Below, one piece after another: positions 16,370 through 24,641 of a DNA stretch of 64,000 bases. The notes under the pieces are model-generated. The model saw nothing but the letters and a program-made list of their open reading frames with translations, was not told the DNA's origin and made no database searches. Position 1 is the first letter of the stretch; each line of letters starts with the position of its first letter. Both the position numbers and the translations under genes were made by a program. Source of the stretch: Streptomyces sp. NBC_00775 (lineage in GTDB: Bacteria; Actinomycetota; Actinomycetes; Streptomycetales; Streptomycetaceae); NCBI RefSeq assembly GCF_036347135.1, contig NZ_CP108938.1, forward strand, positions 1,364,001-1,428,000. The letters run 5' to 3'.

Positions 16370-16381
16370 GTGCAATATCAC
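16370..16381 (+). promoter_or_regulatory. GTGCAATATCAC, GntR-type operator copy 1
   Basis: This imperfect inverted repeat (GTG-N6-CAC with an AT core) lies about 50 bases upstream of the gntR start. It aligns with GTAAAATGTCAC (minus strand, 18445-18456) and GTACTATGTCAC (21398-21409). The three copies define a consensus near GTRMWATRTCAC and sit at the three promoter regions of the hydroxyproline genes. Confidence 0.5.
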
Positions 16382-16464
16382 GTGCTACCAGTATCTACGC
16401 GGCGGAGAGCATCGTGACAGTGCGGGTCCTGGCAGGGACTGGGAGGACCGGCCGGGGCCCGCGG

Positions 16465-16482
16465 GTCCAGAGGGGTCTGGAC
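16465..16482 (-). terminator. hairpin after the epimerase gene
   Basis: A perfect 7-bp stem (GTCCAGA/TCTGGAC) with a 4-base loop lies five bases beyond the epimerase stop on the minus strand. As is common in Streptomyces, there is no clear U-tract. It would end the deaminase-epimerase transcript before gntR. Confidence 0.5.
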
Positions 16483-16486
16483 GGGT

Positions 16487-17488
16487 CTAGAGGACGAAAC
16501 CGGCCGGGAACGGGTCGGTCGGATCGAGCAGGTACTGGGCGGTGCCGGTGATCCAGGCCCGGCCGGTGAAGCTGGGCAGCACGGCGGGGATTCCGGCGAC
16601 CTCGGTGGTGCCGAGCAGTCGTCCGGTGAACTGGGTCCCGATGAAGGACTCGTTGACGAACTCGGTGTGCAGCGGGAGTTCGCCGCGGGCGTGCAGCTGG
16701 GCCATGCGCGCGCTGGTGCCCGTACCGCAGGGTGAGCGGTCGAACCAGCCGGGGTGGATCGCCATCGCGTGCCGCGAGTAGCGGGCGGTGGCGCCGGGCG
16801 CGTACAGGTGGACGTGGTGGCAGCCGCGGATCGACGGGTCCTCGGGGTGGACGGGCTCGTCGTCGGCGTTGATGGCGTCCATCAGCGACAGACCGGCGGC
16901 GAGGATGTCGTCCTTGCGGGAGCGGTCGAAGGGCAGCCCGAACTGCTCCAGCGGCAGGATCGCGTAGAAGTTGCCGCCGTACGCGAGGTCGTAGGTCACC
17001 GTCCGCCCGTCGGCGAGCGTGGCCTTGCGGTCGAGGCCCACGGAGAAGGACGGCACGTTCTTCAGGGTCACCGCCTTGGCGGCGCCGTCCTCGACCGCGA
17101 CCTCGGCGACGACCAGGCCCGCCGGGGTGTCGAGCCGGATGGTGGTGACCGGCTCGACGACCTCGACCATGCCGGTCTCCACGAGCACGGTCGCGACACC
17201 GATGGTGCCGTGCCCGCACATCGGGAGGTAGCCGGAGACCTCGATGTAGATCACGCCGTAGTCGCAGTCGGGGCGGGTGGGCGGCTGGAGGATGGCGCCG
17301 CTCATCGCCGCGTGGCCGCGCGGCTCGTTCATCAGGAGCTGTTTGATGTCGTCGCGGTGCTCACGGAAGTACAGCCGGCGCTCGTTCATGGTCGCGCCGG
17401 GGATCGTGCCGATGCCGCCGGTGATCACCCGGGTGGGCATGCCCTCGGTGTGCGAGTCGACGGCGTGCAGGACGAGTTTGCTACGCAT
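16487..17488 (-). CDS. 4-hydroxyproline 2-epimerase (proline racemase family)
   Basis: This enzyme inverts the alpha carbon of trans-4-hydroxy-L-proline to give cis-4-hydroxy-D-proline, the first step of the pathway. The 333-residue protein carries both catalytic cysteines, C91 in PMCGHGTIG and C254 in DRSPCGTGTSAR. Having Cys at the first position separates it from trans-3-hydroxyproline dehydratases, which carry Ser or Thr there. The adjacent D-hydroxyproline dehydrogenase and pyrroline-carboxylate deaminase make 4-hydroxyproline far more likely than proline as substrate. It lies 31 bases after the deaminase gene, in the same transcript. Confidence 0.88.
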   Translation of the reverse strand: MRSKLVLHAVDSHTEGMPTRVITGGIGTIPGATMNERRLYFREHRDDIKQLLMNEPRGHAAMSGAILQPPTRPDCDYGVIYIEVSGYLPMCGHGTIGVATVLVETGMVEVVEPVTTIRLDTPAGLVVAEVAVEDGAAKAVTLKNVPSFSVGLDRKATLADGRTVTYDLAYGGNFYAILPLEQFGLPFDRSRKDDILAAGLSLMDAINADDEPVHPEDPSIRGCHHVHLYAPGATARYSRHAMAIHPGWFDRSPCGTGTSARMAQLHARGELPLHTEFVNESFIGTQFTGRLLGTTEVAGIPAVLPSFTGRAWITGTAQYLLDPTDPFPAGFVL

Positions 17489-17519
17489 GACACTCCTGAT
17501 GGATCGAGAGCGGTGGGGA

Positions 17520-18419
17520 TCAGGCGAGACCGGCGGCGACGGCCCGGTCGGTGGCTTCGCGGACGGCGGCCTCCTGCTCGGGCAGCAGCGGGACGCGCGG
17601 CGGGCGGACCGGACCGCCGTGCCGGCCGACGATGTCCATGGACAGCTTGATGGCCTGCACGAACTCGACCTTGGAGTCCCAGCGCAGCAGCGGGTGCAGC
17701 TGACGGTAGAGCTTGCCCGCCGTGTCGAGGTCGCCGTCGACGGCGGCGCGGTACAGCTCGACGCTCGCGCCGGGCAGCGCGTTCGGGTATCCGGCGACCC
17801 AGCCCTTGGCGCCCGCGACGGCGAGCTCCAGCAGGACGTCGTCCGCGCCGATCAACAGGTCGAGTCCCGGGGCGAGTTCGGCGATTTGGTAGGCCCGGCG
17901 GACATCGCCGGAGAACTCCTTGACGGCGTGGATGTATCCCTCCTCGTGCAGCTTGGCGAGGAGTTCGGGCACCAGGTCGACCTTGGTGTCGATCGGGTTG
18001 TTGTACGCGACGACCGGGACGCCCGCCTTGGCAACCTCCTCGTAGTGGGCGAGGACGGAGCGCTCGTCGGCACGGTAGGCGTTCGGCGGCAGCAGCATCA
18101 CGGCCCCGCAGCCCGCGTCCTTGGCCTGCTCGGCCCAGCGGCGGGCCTCGGCGGAGCCATAGGCGGCGACACCGGGCATCACGCGCGAACCGCCGATGGC
18201 GGCGACGGCCGTCTGCACGACCTTCACGCGTTCCTCCGGCGTGAGCACCTGGTACTCACCGAGCGAGCCGTTGGGTACGACGCCGTCGCAGCCGTTCTCG
18301 ACGAGCCAGGCGCAGTGTTCGGCGAACTTGTCGTAGTTGACGGAGAGGTCGTCGTTCAGCGGGAGCGCGGTGGCGACGAGGACTCCGCGCCAGGGGCGGT
18401 TCTCGGTGGTGGCGGTCAT
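17520..18419 (-). CDS. 1-pyrroline-4-hydroxy-2-carboxylate deaminase (DapA family)
   Basis: This is a 299-residue Schiff-base lyase of the dihydrodipicolinate synthase/N-acetylneuraminate lyase fold. The Schiff-base lysine is K167 in HAVKEFSGD, and PNGSLGEY takes the place of the keto-acid-binding GTTGE motif of true DapA. In this neighbourhood it should convert 1-pyrroline-4-hydroxy-2-carboxylate to 2-oxoglutarate semialdehyde plus ammonia. The gene follows a copy of the shared 12-bp motif and is the first gene of a two-gene unit with the epimerase. Family membership is certain; the exact reaction is inferred from the operon. Confidence 0.82.
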   Translation of the reverse strand: MTATTENRPWRGVLVATALPLNDDLSVNYDKFAEHCAWLVENGCDGVVPNGSLGEYQVLTPEERVKVVQTAVAAIGGSRVMPGVAAYGSAEARRWAEQAKDAGCGAVMLLPPNAYRADERSVLAHYEEVAKAGVPVVAYNNPIDTKVDLVPELLAKLHEEGYIHAVKEFSGDVRRAYQIAELAPGLDLLIGADDVLLELAVAGAKGWVAGYPNALPGASVELYRAAVDGDLDTAGKLYRQLHPLLRWDSKVEFVQAIKLSMDIVGRHGGPVRPPRVPLLPEQEAAVREATDRAVAAGLA

Positions 18420-18444
18420 GAGAGAGATCCCATCTCAATAGGGT

Positions 18445-18456
18445 GTGACATTTTAC
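18445..18456 (-). promoter_or_regulatory. GTAAAATGTCAC, GntR-type operator copy 2
   Basis: On the minus strand this 12-mer lies about 26 bases upstream of the deaminase start, in the 118-base gap after the dehydrogenase operon. It matches the copies at 16370 and 21398 at most positions, with TCAC conserved in all three. Confidence 0.5.
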
Positions 18457-18537
18457 TGGTGCTGAGGGGTGTCGGCGAGAGGCCGTACGGCTGTTGCGGC
18501 TGTTGCGGCTGTCGCGACTACGGCCGCACGACGGAGG

Positions 18538-19950
18538 TCAGTCGGCTTCGGGCTCCCCGGAAGGCTCCGGGGACGACTCCCCGGCCCGCGCGAGGACGCC
18601 GAGCGGCACCGGGCGGGCCAACAGCCGCCGCGCCGCCTGTTGTTCGCACCCGGTGAGTCCCGCGACCGCGGGCTCGCACATCCGGCCCTGGCACCAGCCC
18701 ATCCCGGCGCGGGTGAGCAGCTTCACGGTCCGTACATCGCCCGCACCGAGCTCGGCGACGGCCGCACGGATCTCGCCGCCGGTGACCTCCTCGCAGCGGC
18801 ACACGACGGTGTCGTCGGTGACCTGGTCCGTCCAATGCGCGGGCGGCGCGTACACGGTGTCGAGCGCGGCGATGAACTCCCGCGTCCTCGTACGGGACCT
18901 GTCGACCGCGACCCATGCGCGCGCGTCGGGTTCCGTGCCGGTGAGCCTGGCGGCGATGGAACGGCCGGCGATATGGCCCTCGGCGAGCGACAGCGCGGAG
19001 CCGCCGATGCCGGTGGTCTCGCCGGCGGCCCAGACGCCGGGCACGTCGGTGCGCTGCTCGTCGTCGACGTACACCTTCAGTCCGTCGATGCGGCAGCCGA
19101 GCGACTCGGCGAGATCGGTGTGCGGGAGCATGCCGTGCCCGACGGCGAGCGTGTCACAGGGGATGCGCCGGGCGGTGCCGGGCCGGACGCGCCCGCCCTT
19201 GTCGAGCGCGGCGACGGTCACGGCGTCGAGCCGTGCGTCGCCGTGCGCCTCGACGACGGTGTGCCGGGGGATGAACCTGATGCGGTGGCGCAGGAGTTGG
19301 GCGGCGTACTGGGCACCCTCGGCGACCTTGCCGGGCTGGGCGGCCAGCGCTGTCGCCTTCCGCGCGAACGCCTTGGGGTCGGCGGACTCGACGAGCGCGG
19401 CCACCTCGACGCCCGCCGCGGCCAGCCCGGTCGCCACGGGCAGCAGCAACGGCCCGGTCCCGGCCACCACGGCGGTCCGACCCGGCACGACGAGCCCGCC
19501 CTTGAGCATGGCCTGCGCCCCACCCGCGGTGACGACACCGGGGAGGGTCCAGCCGGGGAAGGGCAGCACCTTCTCGTAGCCACCGGTGGCGAGGAGGACG
19601 GCGTCGGCGTGGACGGTGGCCGGCTTCTCCTGCTCCGGGCCCAGCAGCGCGTGCACGGCAAAGCCCTCGGACCGCCGTTCCACACACCAGACATGATGGT
19701 CCGTCAGTTGATGGATGGTGTCCGCCGCGGCGAGCCCGTCCCGCAGCCGCTCCCACGTCCGCCACTGGTGGTGCAGCGCCTTCGGACGGCGCGCCCCCAG
19801 CCCGCTCGCGGGCTGGCGGTAGAACTGGCCCCCCGCCTGTGCCGCCGAGTCGATCAGTGTGACGCGGATGCCGCGCGCGGCCGCCGCCAGGGACGCGGCG
19901 AGCCCCGCCGGGCCCGCGCCGATCACCGCGAGGTGCGGTCGGTCAGTCAT
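18538..19950 (-). CDS. D-hydroxyproline dehydrogenase, large FAD/NAD(P)-domain subunit (HcnB-like)
   Basis: This is a 470-residue flavoprotein of the HcnB/opine-oxidase-alpha type. It has an N-terminal GxGxxG fold (LAVIGAGPAGLAASLAA), a second nucleotide-binding region (RTAVVAGTGPLLLPVATGLA) and a C-terminal BFD-like iron-sulfur segment with VVCRCEEVTGGE and MGWCQGRMCEP. With the next two genes it forms a heteromeric dehydrogenase that oxidises cis-4-hydroxy-D-proline to the pyrroline. The three genes overlap each other, which fits a stoichiometric complex. Confidence 0.85.
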   Translation of the reverse strand: MTDRPHLAVIGAGPAGLAASLAAAARGIRVTLIDSAAQAGGQFYRQPASGLGARRPKALHHQWRTWERLRDGLAAADTIHQLTDHHVWCVERRSEGFAVHALLGPEQEKPATVHADAVLLATGGYEKVLPFPGWTLPGVVTAGGAQAMLKGGLVVPGRTAVVAGTGPLLLPVATGLAAAGVEVAALVESADPKAFARKATALAAQPGKVAEGAQYAAQLLRHRIRFIPRHTVVEAHGDARLDAVTVAALDKGGRVRPGTARRIPCDTLAVGHGMLPHTDLAESLGCRIDGLKVYVDDEQRTDVPGVWAAGETTGIGGSALSLAEGHIAGRSIAARLTGTEPDARAWVAVDRSRTRTREFIAALDTVYAPPAHWTDQVTDDTVVCRCEEVTGGEIRAAVAELGAGDVRTVKLLTRAGMGWCQGRMCEPAVAGLTGCEQQAARRLLARPVPLGVLARAGESSPEPSGEPEAD

Positions 19951-20242
19951 GGTGGCCCGTGCCTTCCTGCGTGCGGATCGCGTCGCCCGGTCGCACCGGG
20001 ATCAGGCAAGCCCGTTGGTTGGGGCGGTCGTTGACGGTGACGAGGCAGTCGAAGCAGACGCCGATGCCGCAGAAGACACCGCGCGGGCGGCCCGCGTCGC
20101 GGGTGGTGCGCCAGGACGTGACGCCGGCGGCCCACAGCGCGGCGGCGACGGTCTGGCCGGGCAGCGCCTCGATCTCGCGGCCGTCGAGGGTGACGGTGAA
20201 CGCGGGCCCCGGCTGGGCCCGGACCAGTTCCCGGGGGTTCAC
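19943..20242 (-). CDS. D-hydroxyproline dehydrogenase, small [2Fe-2S] subunit (HcnA-like)
   Basis: This 99-residue ferredoxin-like subunit has the cluster motif CGIGVCFDC (CX4CX2C) followed by a fourth Cys in NQRACLIPV. It should carry electrons between the two flavoprotein subunits. It overlaps the gene before it by four bases and the gene after it by eight. The length is usual for the gamma subunit of hydrogen-cyanide-synthase-like or opine-oxidase-like amine dehydrogenases. Confidence 0.85.
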   Translation of the reverse strand: MNPRELVRAQPGPAFTVTLDGREIEALPGQTVAAALWAAGVTSWRTTRDAGRPRGVFCGIGVCFDCLVTVNDRPNQRACLIPVRPGDAIRTQEGTGHHD

Positions 20243-21393
20243 GCGGCCTCCTGGACGAAGCGGTCGGGCCGGAACGGCGCGAGGTCGAGGTCGGTGGTCT
20301 TGCCGGCCAGGGCCTGCGCGAGCAGCTGCCCGGTGCCGGTGGCGAGCCCGATGCCCGCGCCCTCGTGCCCGCAGGCGTGGAAGAGACCGGGCACCCGGGG
20401 GTCCGGGCCGATCGCGGGAAGGTGGTCCGGCATGTACGGGCGGAAGCCCAGGTAGGTACGGAGGGCGCGGACCTCCGACAGGAACGGGAACAGCCGGGTC
20501 GCCCCGGCGGCCAGCGCCCGGACGACCGGCAGTGAGAAGGAGCGGTCGAAGCCGACCCGCTCCCGGCTCGCGCCGATGAGGATCGGCCCCGCGGCCGTCC
20601 CTTCCACGACGGGCGACGTCTGCAGCGCCGCCGAGTCACTGGCCACGTCGGCGACATAGTCCGCGGCGTACACCTTGTGCCGCACCATCCTCGGCAGCGG
20701 CTCCGTCACGAGGACGAACCCGCGGCGGGGCAGGACGGGGAGCGGGACACCGGCCAGCCCGGCCACCGCCGCGCCCCACGTACCGGCCGCGTTCACGATG
20801 GCCGGGGCATGGAGGTCGCCCCGGTCGGTCCGCACGCCGCGCACCGCTCCGTCCGTCGTGCGCAGCACCTCGGTCACGGTCCGCCCGGTCAGCAGCCGGG
20901 CCCCCGACGCCCGCACCAGATGGGCGGCGGCCAGGGCGGGCATCACCTGGGTGTCCTGCGGATAGTGCACGGCGCCCGCGAGGCCGGGCGCCAAGTTCGG
21001 TTCCAGGTCGTGGAGTTGGCCGGCGGCGACCGATGACGTCAGGACCCCGGCCGCGCGCTGGCCCGCCGCGAAGGTCTCCAGCGCGGCGAGGCCCTCGGGG
21101 GTGGAGGCCACGACGACACCACCCTTGGCCTCGTATTCGATCGCCGGTCCGAGACCCTCCTCCGCGAGGTCGGCCCACAGCCGCCCCGACAGCAGGGCGA
21201 GGTCGAGCTCGGGCCCGGGCTCCTTGTCGGAGACGAGCAGGTTCCCCTCGCCCGCGCCGGTCGTGCCGCCGGCCACCGGACCGCGGTCCACCAGGGCGAC
21301 GTCGAGGCCCGCCCGGGCCGCGTACAGGGCGCAGGCCGCGCCGACCATTCCGGCCCCGACGACTACAACATCGCAGGTAAATGCCTTGCTCAC
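20239..21393 (-). CDS. D-hydroxyproline dehydrogenase, catalytic DAO-type subunit (HcnC-like)
   Basis: This 384-residue FAD-dependent subunit of the D-amino-acid-oxidase fold starts with CDVVVVGAGMVGAACALYAA. The family-typical C-terminal IGPDPRVPGLFHACGHEGAG also contacts FAD. It is the substrate-oxidising subunit and the first gene of the complex. GTG at 21393 has no Shine-Dalgarno box; a TAGTAC lies only a few bases upstream on the minus strand, so translation may be leaderless. The region upstream is shared with the divergent aminopeptidase gene and contains a copy of the operator motif. Confidence 0.83.
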   Translation of the reverse strand: MSKAFTCDVVVVGAGMVGAACALYAARAGLDVALVDRGPVAGGTTGAGEGNLLVSDKEPGPELDLALLSGRLWADLAEEGLGPAIEYEAKGGVVVASTPEGLAALETFAAGQRAAGVLTSSVAAGQLHDLEPNLAPGLAGAVHYPQDTQVMPALAAAHLVRASGARLLTGRTVTEVLRTTDGAVRGVRTDRGDLHAPAIVNAAGTWGAAVAGLAGVPLPVLPRRGFVLVTEPLPRMVRHKVYAADYVADVASDSAALQTSPVVEGTAAGPILIGASRERVGFDRSFSLPVVRALAAGATRLFPFLSEVRALRTYLGFRPYMPDHLPAIGPDPRVPGLFHACGHEGAGIGLATGTGQLLAQALAGKTTDLDLAPFRPDRFVQEAA

Positions 21394-21397
21394 ATCA

Positions 21398-21409
21398 GTA
21401 CTATGTCAC
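21398..21409 (+). promoter_or_regulatory. GTACTATGTCAC, GntR-type operator copy 3
   Basis: This 12-mer lies within the divergent promoter region between the dehydrogenase operon (start 21393) and the Xaa-Pro aminopeptidase (start 21471). Its position about five bases from the dehydrogenase start codon would block transcription directly. It aligns with the copies at 16370 and 18445. Confidence 0.5.
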
Positions 21410-21470
21410 ATGCTTCTCTTGCTTGGAACAGCCCGGGAACAGTCGACAACACACAGAAGAGGTGCCTGAC

Positions 21471-22880
21471 GTGGCAAAGGGCCGAAAGAACGGTCTGTAT
21501 CAAGGAGTCTCCGACGAGCTGTCCGCGCTGATGCGGACGGGCTGGGCCGACACGGAGCAGCGCGATCTGCGGCCCATCGAGCAGGCGCCGTACGCGGCCC
21601 GCCGACGCGCCGCGCTCTCCGCCCTCTTCCCGGGCGAGCGGCTCGTCATCCCCTCCGGAAGTCTCAAGACACGCTCGAACGACACCCCCTACGCGTTCCG
21701 CCCGTACTCGGGCTACGTGCATCTGACGGGCGATCAAGCCCGTGACGGTGCCCTGGTGCTGGAGCCCCGCGCGGACGGCGGCCACGACGCGCACTGCTAT
21801 CAGCTCCCCCGGGACACCCGGGACAGCGACGAGTTCTGGACGGGCAAGACGGCCGAGCTGTGGATGGGCCGCCGCCGTTCCCTCGCCGAGTCGGAGTCGG
21901 TGCTCGGCCTGCCGTGCCGTGACATCCGCACGATCGTCGAGGACCTCAAGGACACGGGCGTACCGACCCGTGTCGTGCGCGGCCATGCCCCCGGGATCGA
22001 AGCGGCGCTCACCTCGGACGAGGACCGGGACGCCGACCTGGAGACGGCGGTGTCCGGGCTGCGGCTGGTCAAGGACGCGTGGGAGATCGGTGAGATGCGC
22101 CGGGCCGTGGACTCCACGGTCCGTGGATTCACCGACGTGGTACGGGAGTTGTCGCAGGCGGTCGCCACCTCGGAGCGGTGGATCGAGGGCACCTTCTTCC
22201 GCCGCGCCCGCGTCGAGGGCAACGACGTCGGCTACGGCTCCATCTGTGCGGCCGGCGAGCACGCCACGATCATGCACTGGACGGAGAACGACGGCCCGGT
22301 CCGCCCGGGCGAGCTGCTCCTGCTGGACGCGGGCGTGGAGACCCGCACGCTCTACACCGCCGACGTCACCCGCACCCTCCCGATCAGCGGGACGTTCACC
22401 CCGCTCCAACGGGAGATATACGACGCGGTGTACGAGGCCCAGGAGGCCGGCATGGACGCGGTGAAGCCGGGCGCCCGGTACCGCGACTTCCACGAGGCCG
22501 CCCAGCGGTCGATGACCGAGCGGCTCGTGAAGTGGGGCTTCATCGAGGGCCCGGCCGAGCGCGCGTACGAGCTCGGTCTCCAGCGCCGGTTCACCATGGC
22601 GGGCACCGGTCACATGCTCGGGATCGACGTCCACGACTGCGCCAAGGCCCGCAACGAGGAGTACGTCGACGGGGTCCTGGAGCCGGGCATGGTGCTCACC
22701 GTCGAGCCCGGCCTCTACTTCCAGCCTGACGACCTGACCGTGCCCGAACCGTGGCGCGGCATCGGCGTCCGGATCGAGGACGACCTGCTGGTGACGGCGG
22801 ACGGGTACGAGAACCTGTCGGCCGGGCTGCCCCGCTCGGCCGACGAAGTCGAGGCGTGGATGCGGGAGTTCGCCGGATAG
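21471..22880 (+). CDS. pepP: Xaa-Pro aminopeptidase (M24B, aminopeptidase P)
   Basis: This cytoplasmic metallopeptidase removes the N-terminal residue from peptides whose second residue is proline, and often hydroxyproline. The full set of five M24 metal ligands is present: D286 (LLLLDAGVE), D298 (TADVTRT), H381 (GTGHMLGIDVH), E412 (VEPGLYF) and E436 (RIEDDLL). The GTG at 21471 is preferred because AGAGG lies eight bases upstream and the product starts like other actinobacterial PepP proteins (469 residues). It is transcribed away from the hydroxyproline dehydrogenase genes and shares an operator region with them, which suggests it feeds collagen- or extensin-type peptides into the pathway. 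Confidence 0.88.
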   Translation: MAKGRKNGLYQGVSDELSALMRTGWADTEQRDLRPIEQAPYAARRRAALSALFPGERLVIPSGSLKTRSNDTPYAFRPYSGYVHLTGDQARDGALVLEPRADGGHDAHCYQLPRDTRDSDEFWTGKTAELWMGRRRSLAESESVLGLPCRDIRTIVEDLKDTGVPTRVVRGHAPGIEAALTSDEDRDADLETAVSGLRLVKDAWEIGEMRRAVDSTVRGFTDVVRELSQAVATSERWIEGTFFRRARVEGNDVGYGSICAAGEHATIMHWTENDGPVRPGELLLLDAGVETRTLYTADVTRTLPISGTFTPLQREIYDAVYEAQEAGMDAVKPGARYRDFHEAAQRSMTERLVKWGFIEGPAERAYELGLQRRFTMAGTGHMLGIDVHDCAKARNEEYVDGVLEPGMVLTVEPGLYFQPDDLTVPEPWRGIGVRIEDDLLVTADGYENLSAGLPRSADEVEAWMREFAG

Positions 22881-22883
22881 CCG

Positions 22884-22915
22884 GGTCTCGCCGGGGCCCT
22901 CACCTCCCCGAGACC
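22884..22915. terminator. bidirectional hairpin between pepP and potC-like gene
   Basis: GGTCTCG (22884-22890) and CGAGACC (22909-22915) form a stem with GGGG/CCCC close to the loop. It lies in the 37-base gap between convergent genes and could end both transcripts. Confidence 0.5.
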
Positions 22916-22917
22916 GC

Positions 22918-23733
22918 TCAGATCCTGCTCTCGGTCGCCGTGTCGGCGGACAGCCGCTGCGCCACGTAGATCGGCACCACCGAGAGCAGGACGAGCACCG
23001 CCGCCACGACGTTCACGACCGGTGCCTGCTGGGGCCGGGTCATGTTGTTGAAGATCCAGATCGGCAGGGTCTCGATCCCGGGCCCGGCCGTGAATGTCGT
23101 CACCACGATCTCGTCGAAGGAGAGCGCGAAGGCGAGCAGCGCGCCCGCGAGGAGCGCCGAGCGGATGAGCGGGAAGGTGACGTCGACGAAGGCCCGGAAG
23201 GTGTCCGCGCCCAGGTCCATCGCGGCTTCCTCGTAGGTGCCGGACGTACGGCGCAGTCGGGCGACGACGTTGTTGAAGACGACGACGATGCAGAAGGTGG
23301 CGTGACCGACGATCACGGTGAACATGCCGAGGCCGACGCCGAGCGGCTCAAGTACCGTACTGAAGGCCGAGTTGAGCGCGATGCCCGTGACGATGCCGGG
23401 CAGCGCGATCGGCAGGACGACCACGAAGGAGATGGCGTCGCGGCCGAAGAAGCGGTGCCGGCCGACCGCGAAGGCGACCAGCGTGCCGAGCACGAGGGCG
23501 ATGGCGGTGGCGCCGAGCCCCGCCTTGACGGAGGTCCAGAGCGCCGCGCGGGCGCCCTCGTTGTCCCAGGCGACCGACCACCAGTGGAAGGTCAGGCTGG
23601 AGGGCGGCCAGCTCGCGCTGCGGTCCGGGTTGAAGGAGTTGATCAGGACGAGCGCGAGCGGCACGTAGATGATCGCGAAGCCGAGCCCGGCGGCGAGGCG
23701 CAGCGCGATGCGCGCGGAACGGGAGAGTTGCAC
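22918..23733 (-). CDS. Polyamine-type ABC importer permease (PotC-like)
   Basis: This is a 271-residue permease with about six transmembrane helices. The coupling loop (YEEAAMDLGADTFRAFVDVT) and FAFALSFDEIVVTTFTAG are typical of PotC/YdcV permeases. GTG at 23733 lies ten bases after the PotB-like gene. It is the last gene of the potA-D-B-C type operon. Confidence 0.82.
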   Translation of the reverse strand: MQLSRSARIALRLAAGLGFAIIYVPLALVLINSFNPDRSASWPPSSLTFHWWSVAWDNEGARAALWTSVKAGLGATAIALVLGTLVAFAVGRHRFFGRDAISFVVVLPIALPGIVTGIALNSAFSTVLEPLGVGLGMFTVIVGHATFCIVVVFNNVVARLRRTSGTYEEAAMDLGADTFRAFVDVTFPLIRSALLAGALLAFALSFDEIVVTTFTAGPGIETLPIWIFNNMTRPQQAPVVNVVAAVLVLLSVVPIYVAQRLSADTATESRI

Positions 23734-23743
23734 AGCGGGCTCC

Positions 23744-24634
23744 TCAGAGGCTGCTCAGGGCGCCCGTGCGGCGCATCGCGAGCAGGTACAGCACGATGAC
23801 GACGACCGGGACCGTGCCGAGCGCGGCGGCCATGGGCAGGTTCAGTTCGATGTTGGAGTAGACGAGGTTGCCGATGAGCTGGGTCTTGCCGCCGACGATC
23901 TGCACGGTGATGTAGTCGCCGAGGCTGAGCGAGAAGGTGAAGACCGAGCCCGCGGCGACGGCCGGCAAGACCATCGGCAGCACCACCGAGCGGAAGGTGC
24001 GCACGGGCCGCCCGCCCAAGTCCGCCGACGCGTCGAGCAGGTTGGCGGGCAGCTGCTCCAGTGCCGCGTGGATCGGCAGGATCATGTACGGCAGCCACAG
24101 GTACGTCAGCGCGATGACCGCCGCGGGCAGTCCGAACCCGGGTCCGCTCAGCCCGAAGGGCTCCAGCATCCAGTCGGCGAGGCCTCCCTGAGAGAGGATC
24201 AGCCGCCAGGCGTACACCTTGACGAGGTAACTCGCCCACAGCGGGGTGAGGATGGCGACCACGAGCAGCGGGCGCCACTTGGGCCGGGCGATGCGGGCCG
24301 TGTAGAAGGCGACCGGGAAGGCGATCACCGCGCACAGGACGGTGACCGCGAGGGCGACGCCGATGCTGCGCAGGATCACCTGCCGGAAGACCGGTGTCGT
24401 GAACAGCGCGTGGAAGTTGTCGGTCGACCAGACCTTCACCACCTCGGAGGTGAAGGAGTTGGTCGTCCAGAACGCGGAGACGAACAGCACGGCCAGTGAG
24501 CCGAGGTAGAGCACGGCCAGCCAGAGCAGCGGCGCGGTGAGGAGCAGGGACAGCCGCAGCCGGGAGTGCCGGTGCAGGGTCCCGGCGAGCCGCCGGACGG
24601 GGGACCGTCCGGCGGCCTGCGTGGTGGACGTCAT
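23744..24634 (-). CDS. Polyamine-type ABC importer permease (PotB-like)
   Basis: This is a 296-residue permease and the partner of the PotC-like subunit. ATG at 24634 lies seven bases from the end of the binding-protein gene. The first helix is SLLLTAPLLWLAVLYLGSLA. The EAA region is LLDASADLGGRPVRTFRSVV, and LPMVLPAVAAGSVFTFSLSL follows. Confidence 0.82.
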   Translation of the reverse strand: MTSTTQAAGRSPVRRLAGTLHRHSRLRLSLLLTAPLLWLAVLYLGSLAVLFVSAFWTTNSFTSEVVKVWSTDNFHALFTTPVFRQVILRSIGVALAVTVLCAVIAFPVAFYTARIARPKWRPLLVVAILTPLWASYLVKVYAWRLILSQGGLADWMLEPFGLSGPGFGLPAAVIALTYLWLPYMILPIHAALEQLPANLLDASADLGGRPVRTFRSVVLPMVLPAVAAGSVFTFSLSLGDYITVQIVGGKTQLIGNLVYSNIELNLPMAAALGTVPVVVIVLYLLAMRRTGALSSL

Positions 24635-24641
24635 GTGTCGC

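Noticed and set aside
16487..17488. Proline racemase or trans-3-hydroxyproline dehydratase
   Set aside because: Both catalytic cysteines are present, so the dehydratase is excluded. The neighbouring D-hydroxyproline dehydrogenase and deaminase favour 4-hydroxyproline epimerase over proline racemase.
17520..18419. True dihydrodipicolinate synthase (lysine biosynthesis)
   Set aside because: The fold is right, but it sits in a hydroxyproline catabolic unit and lacks the usual GTTGE signature of DapA.
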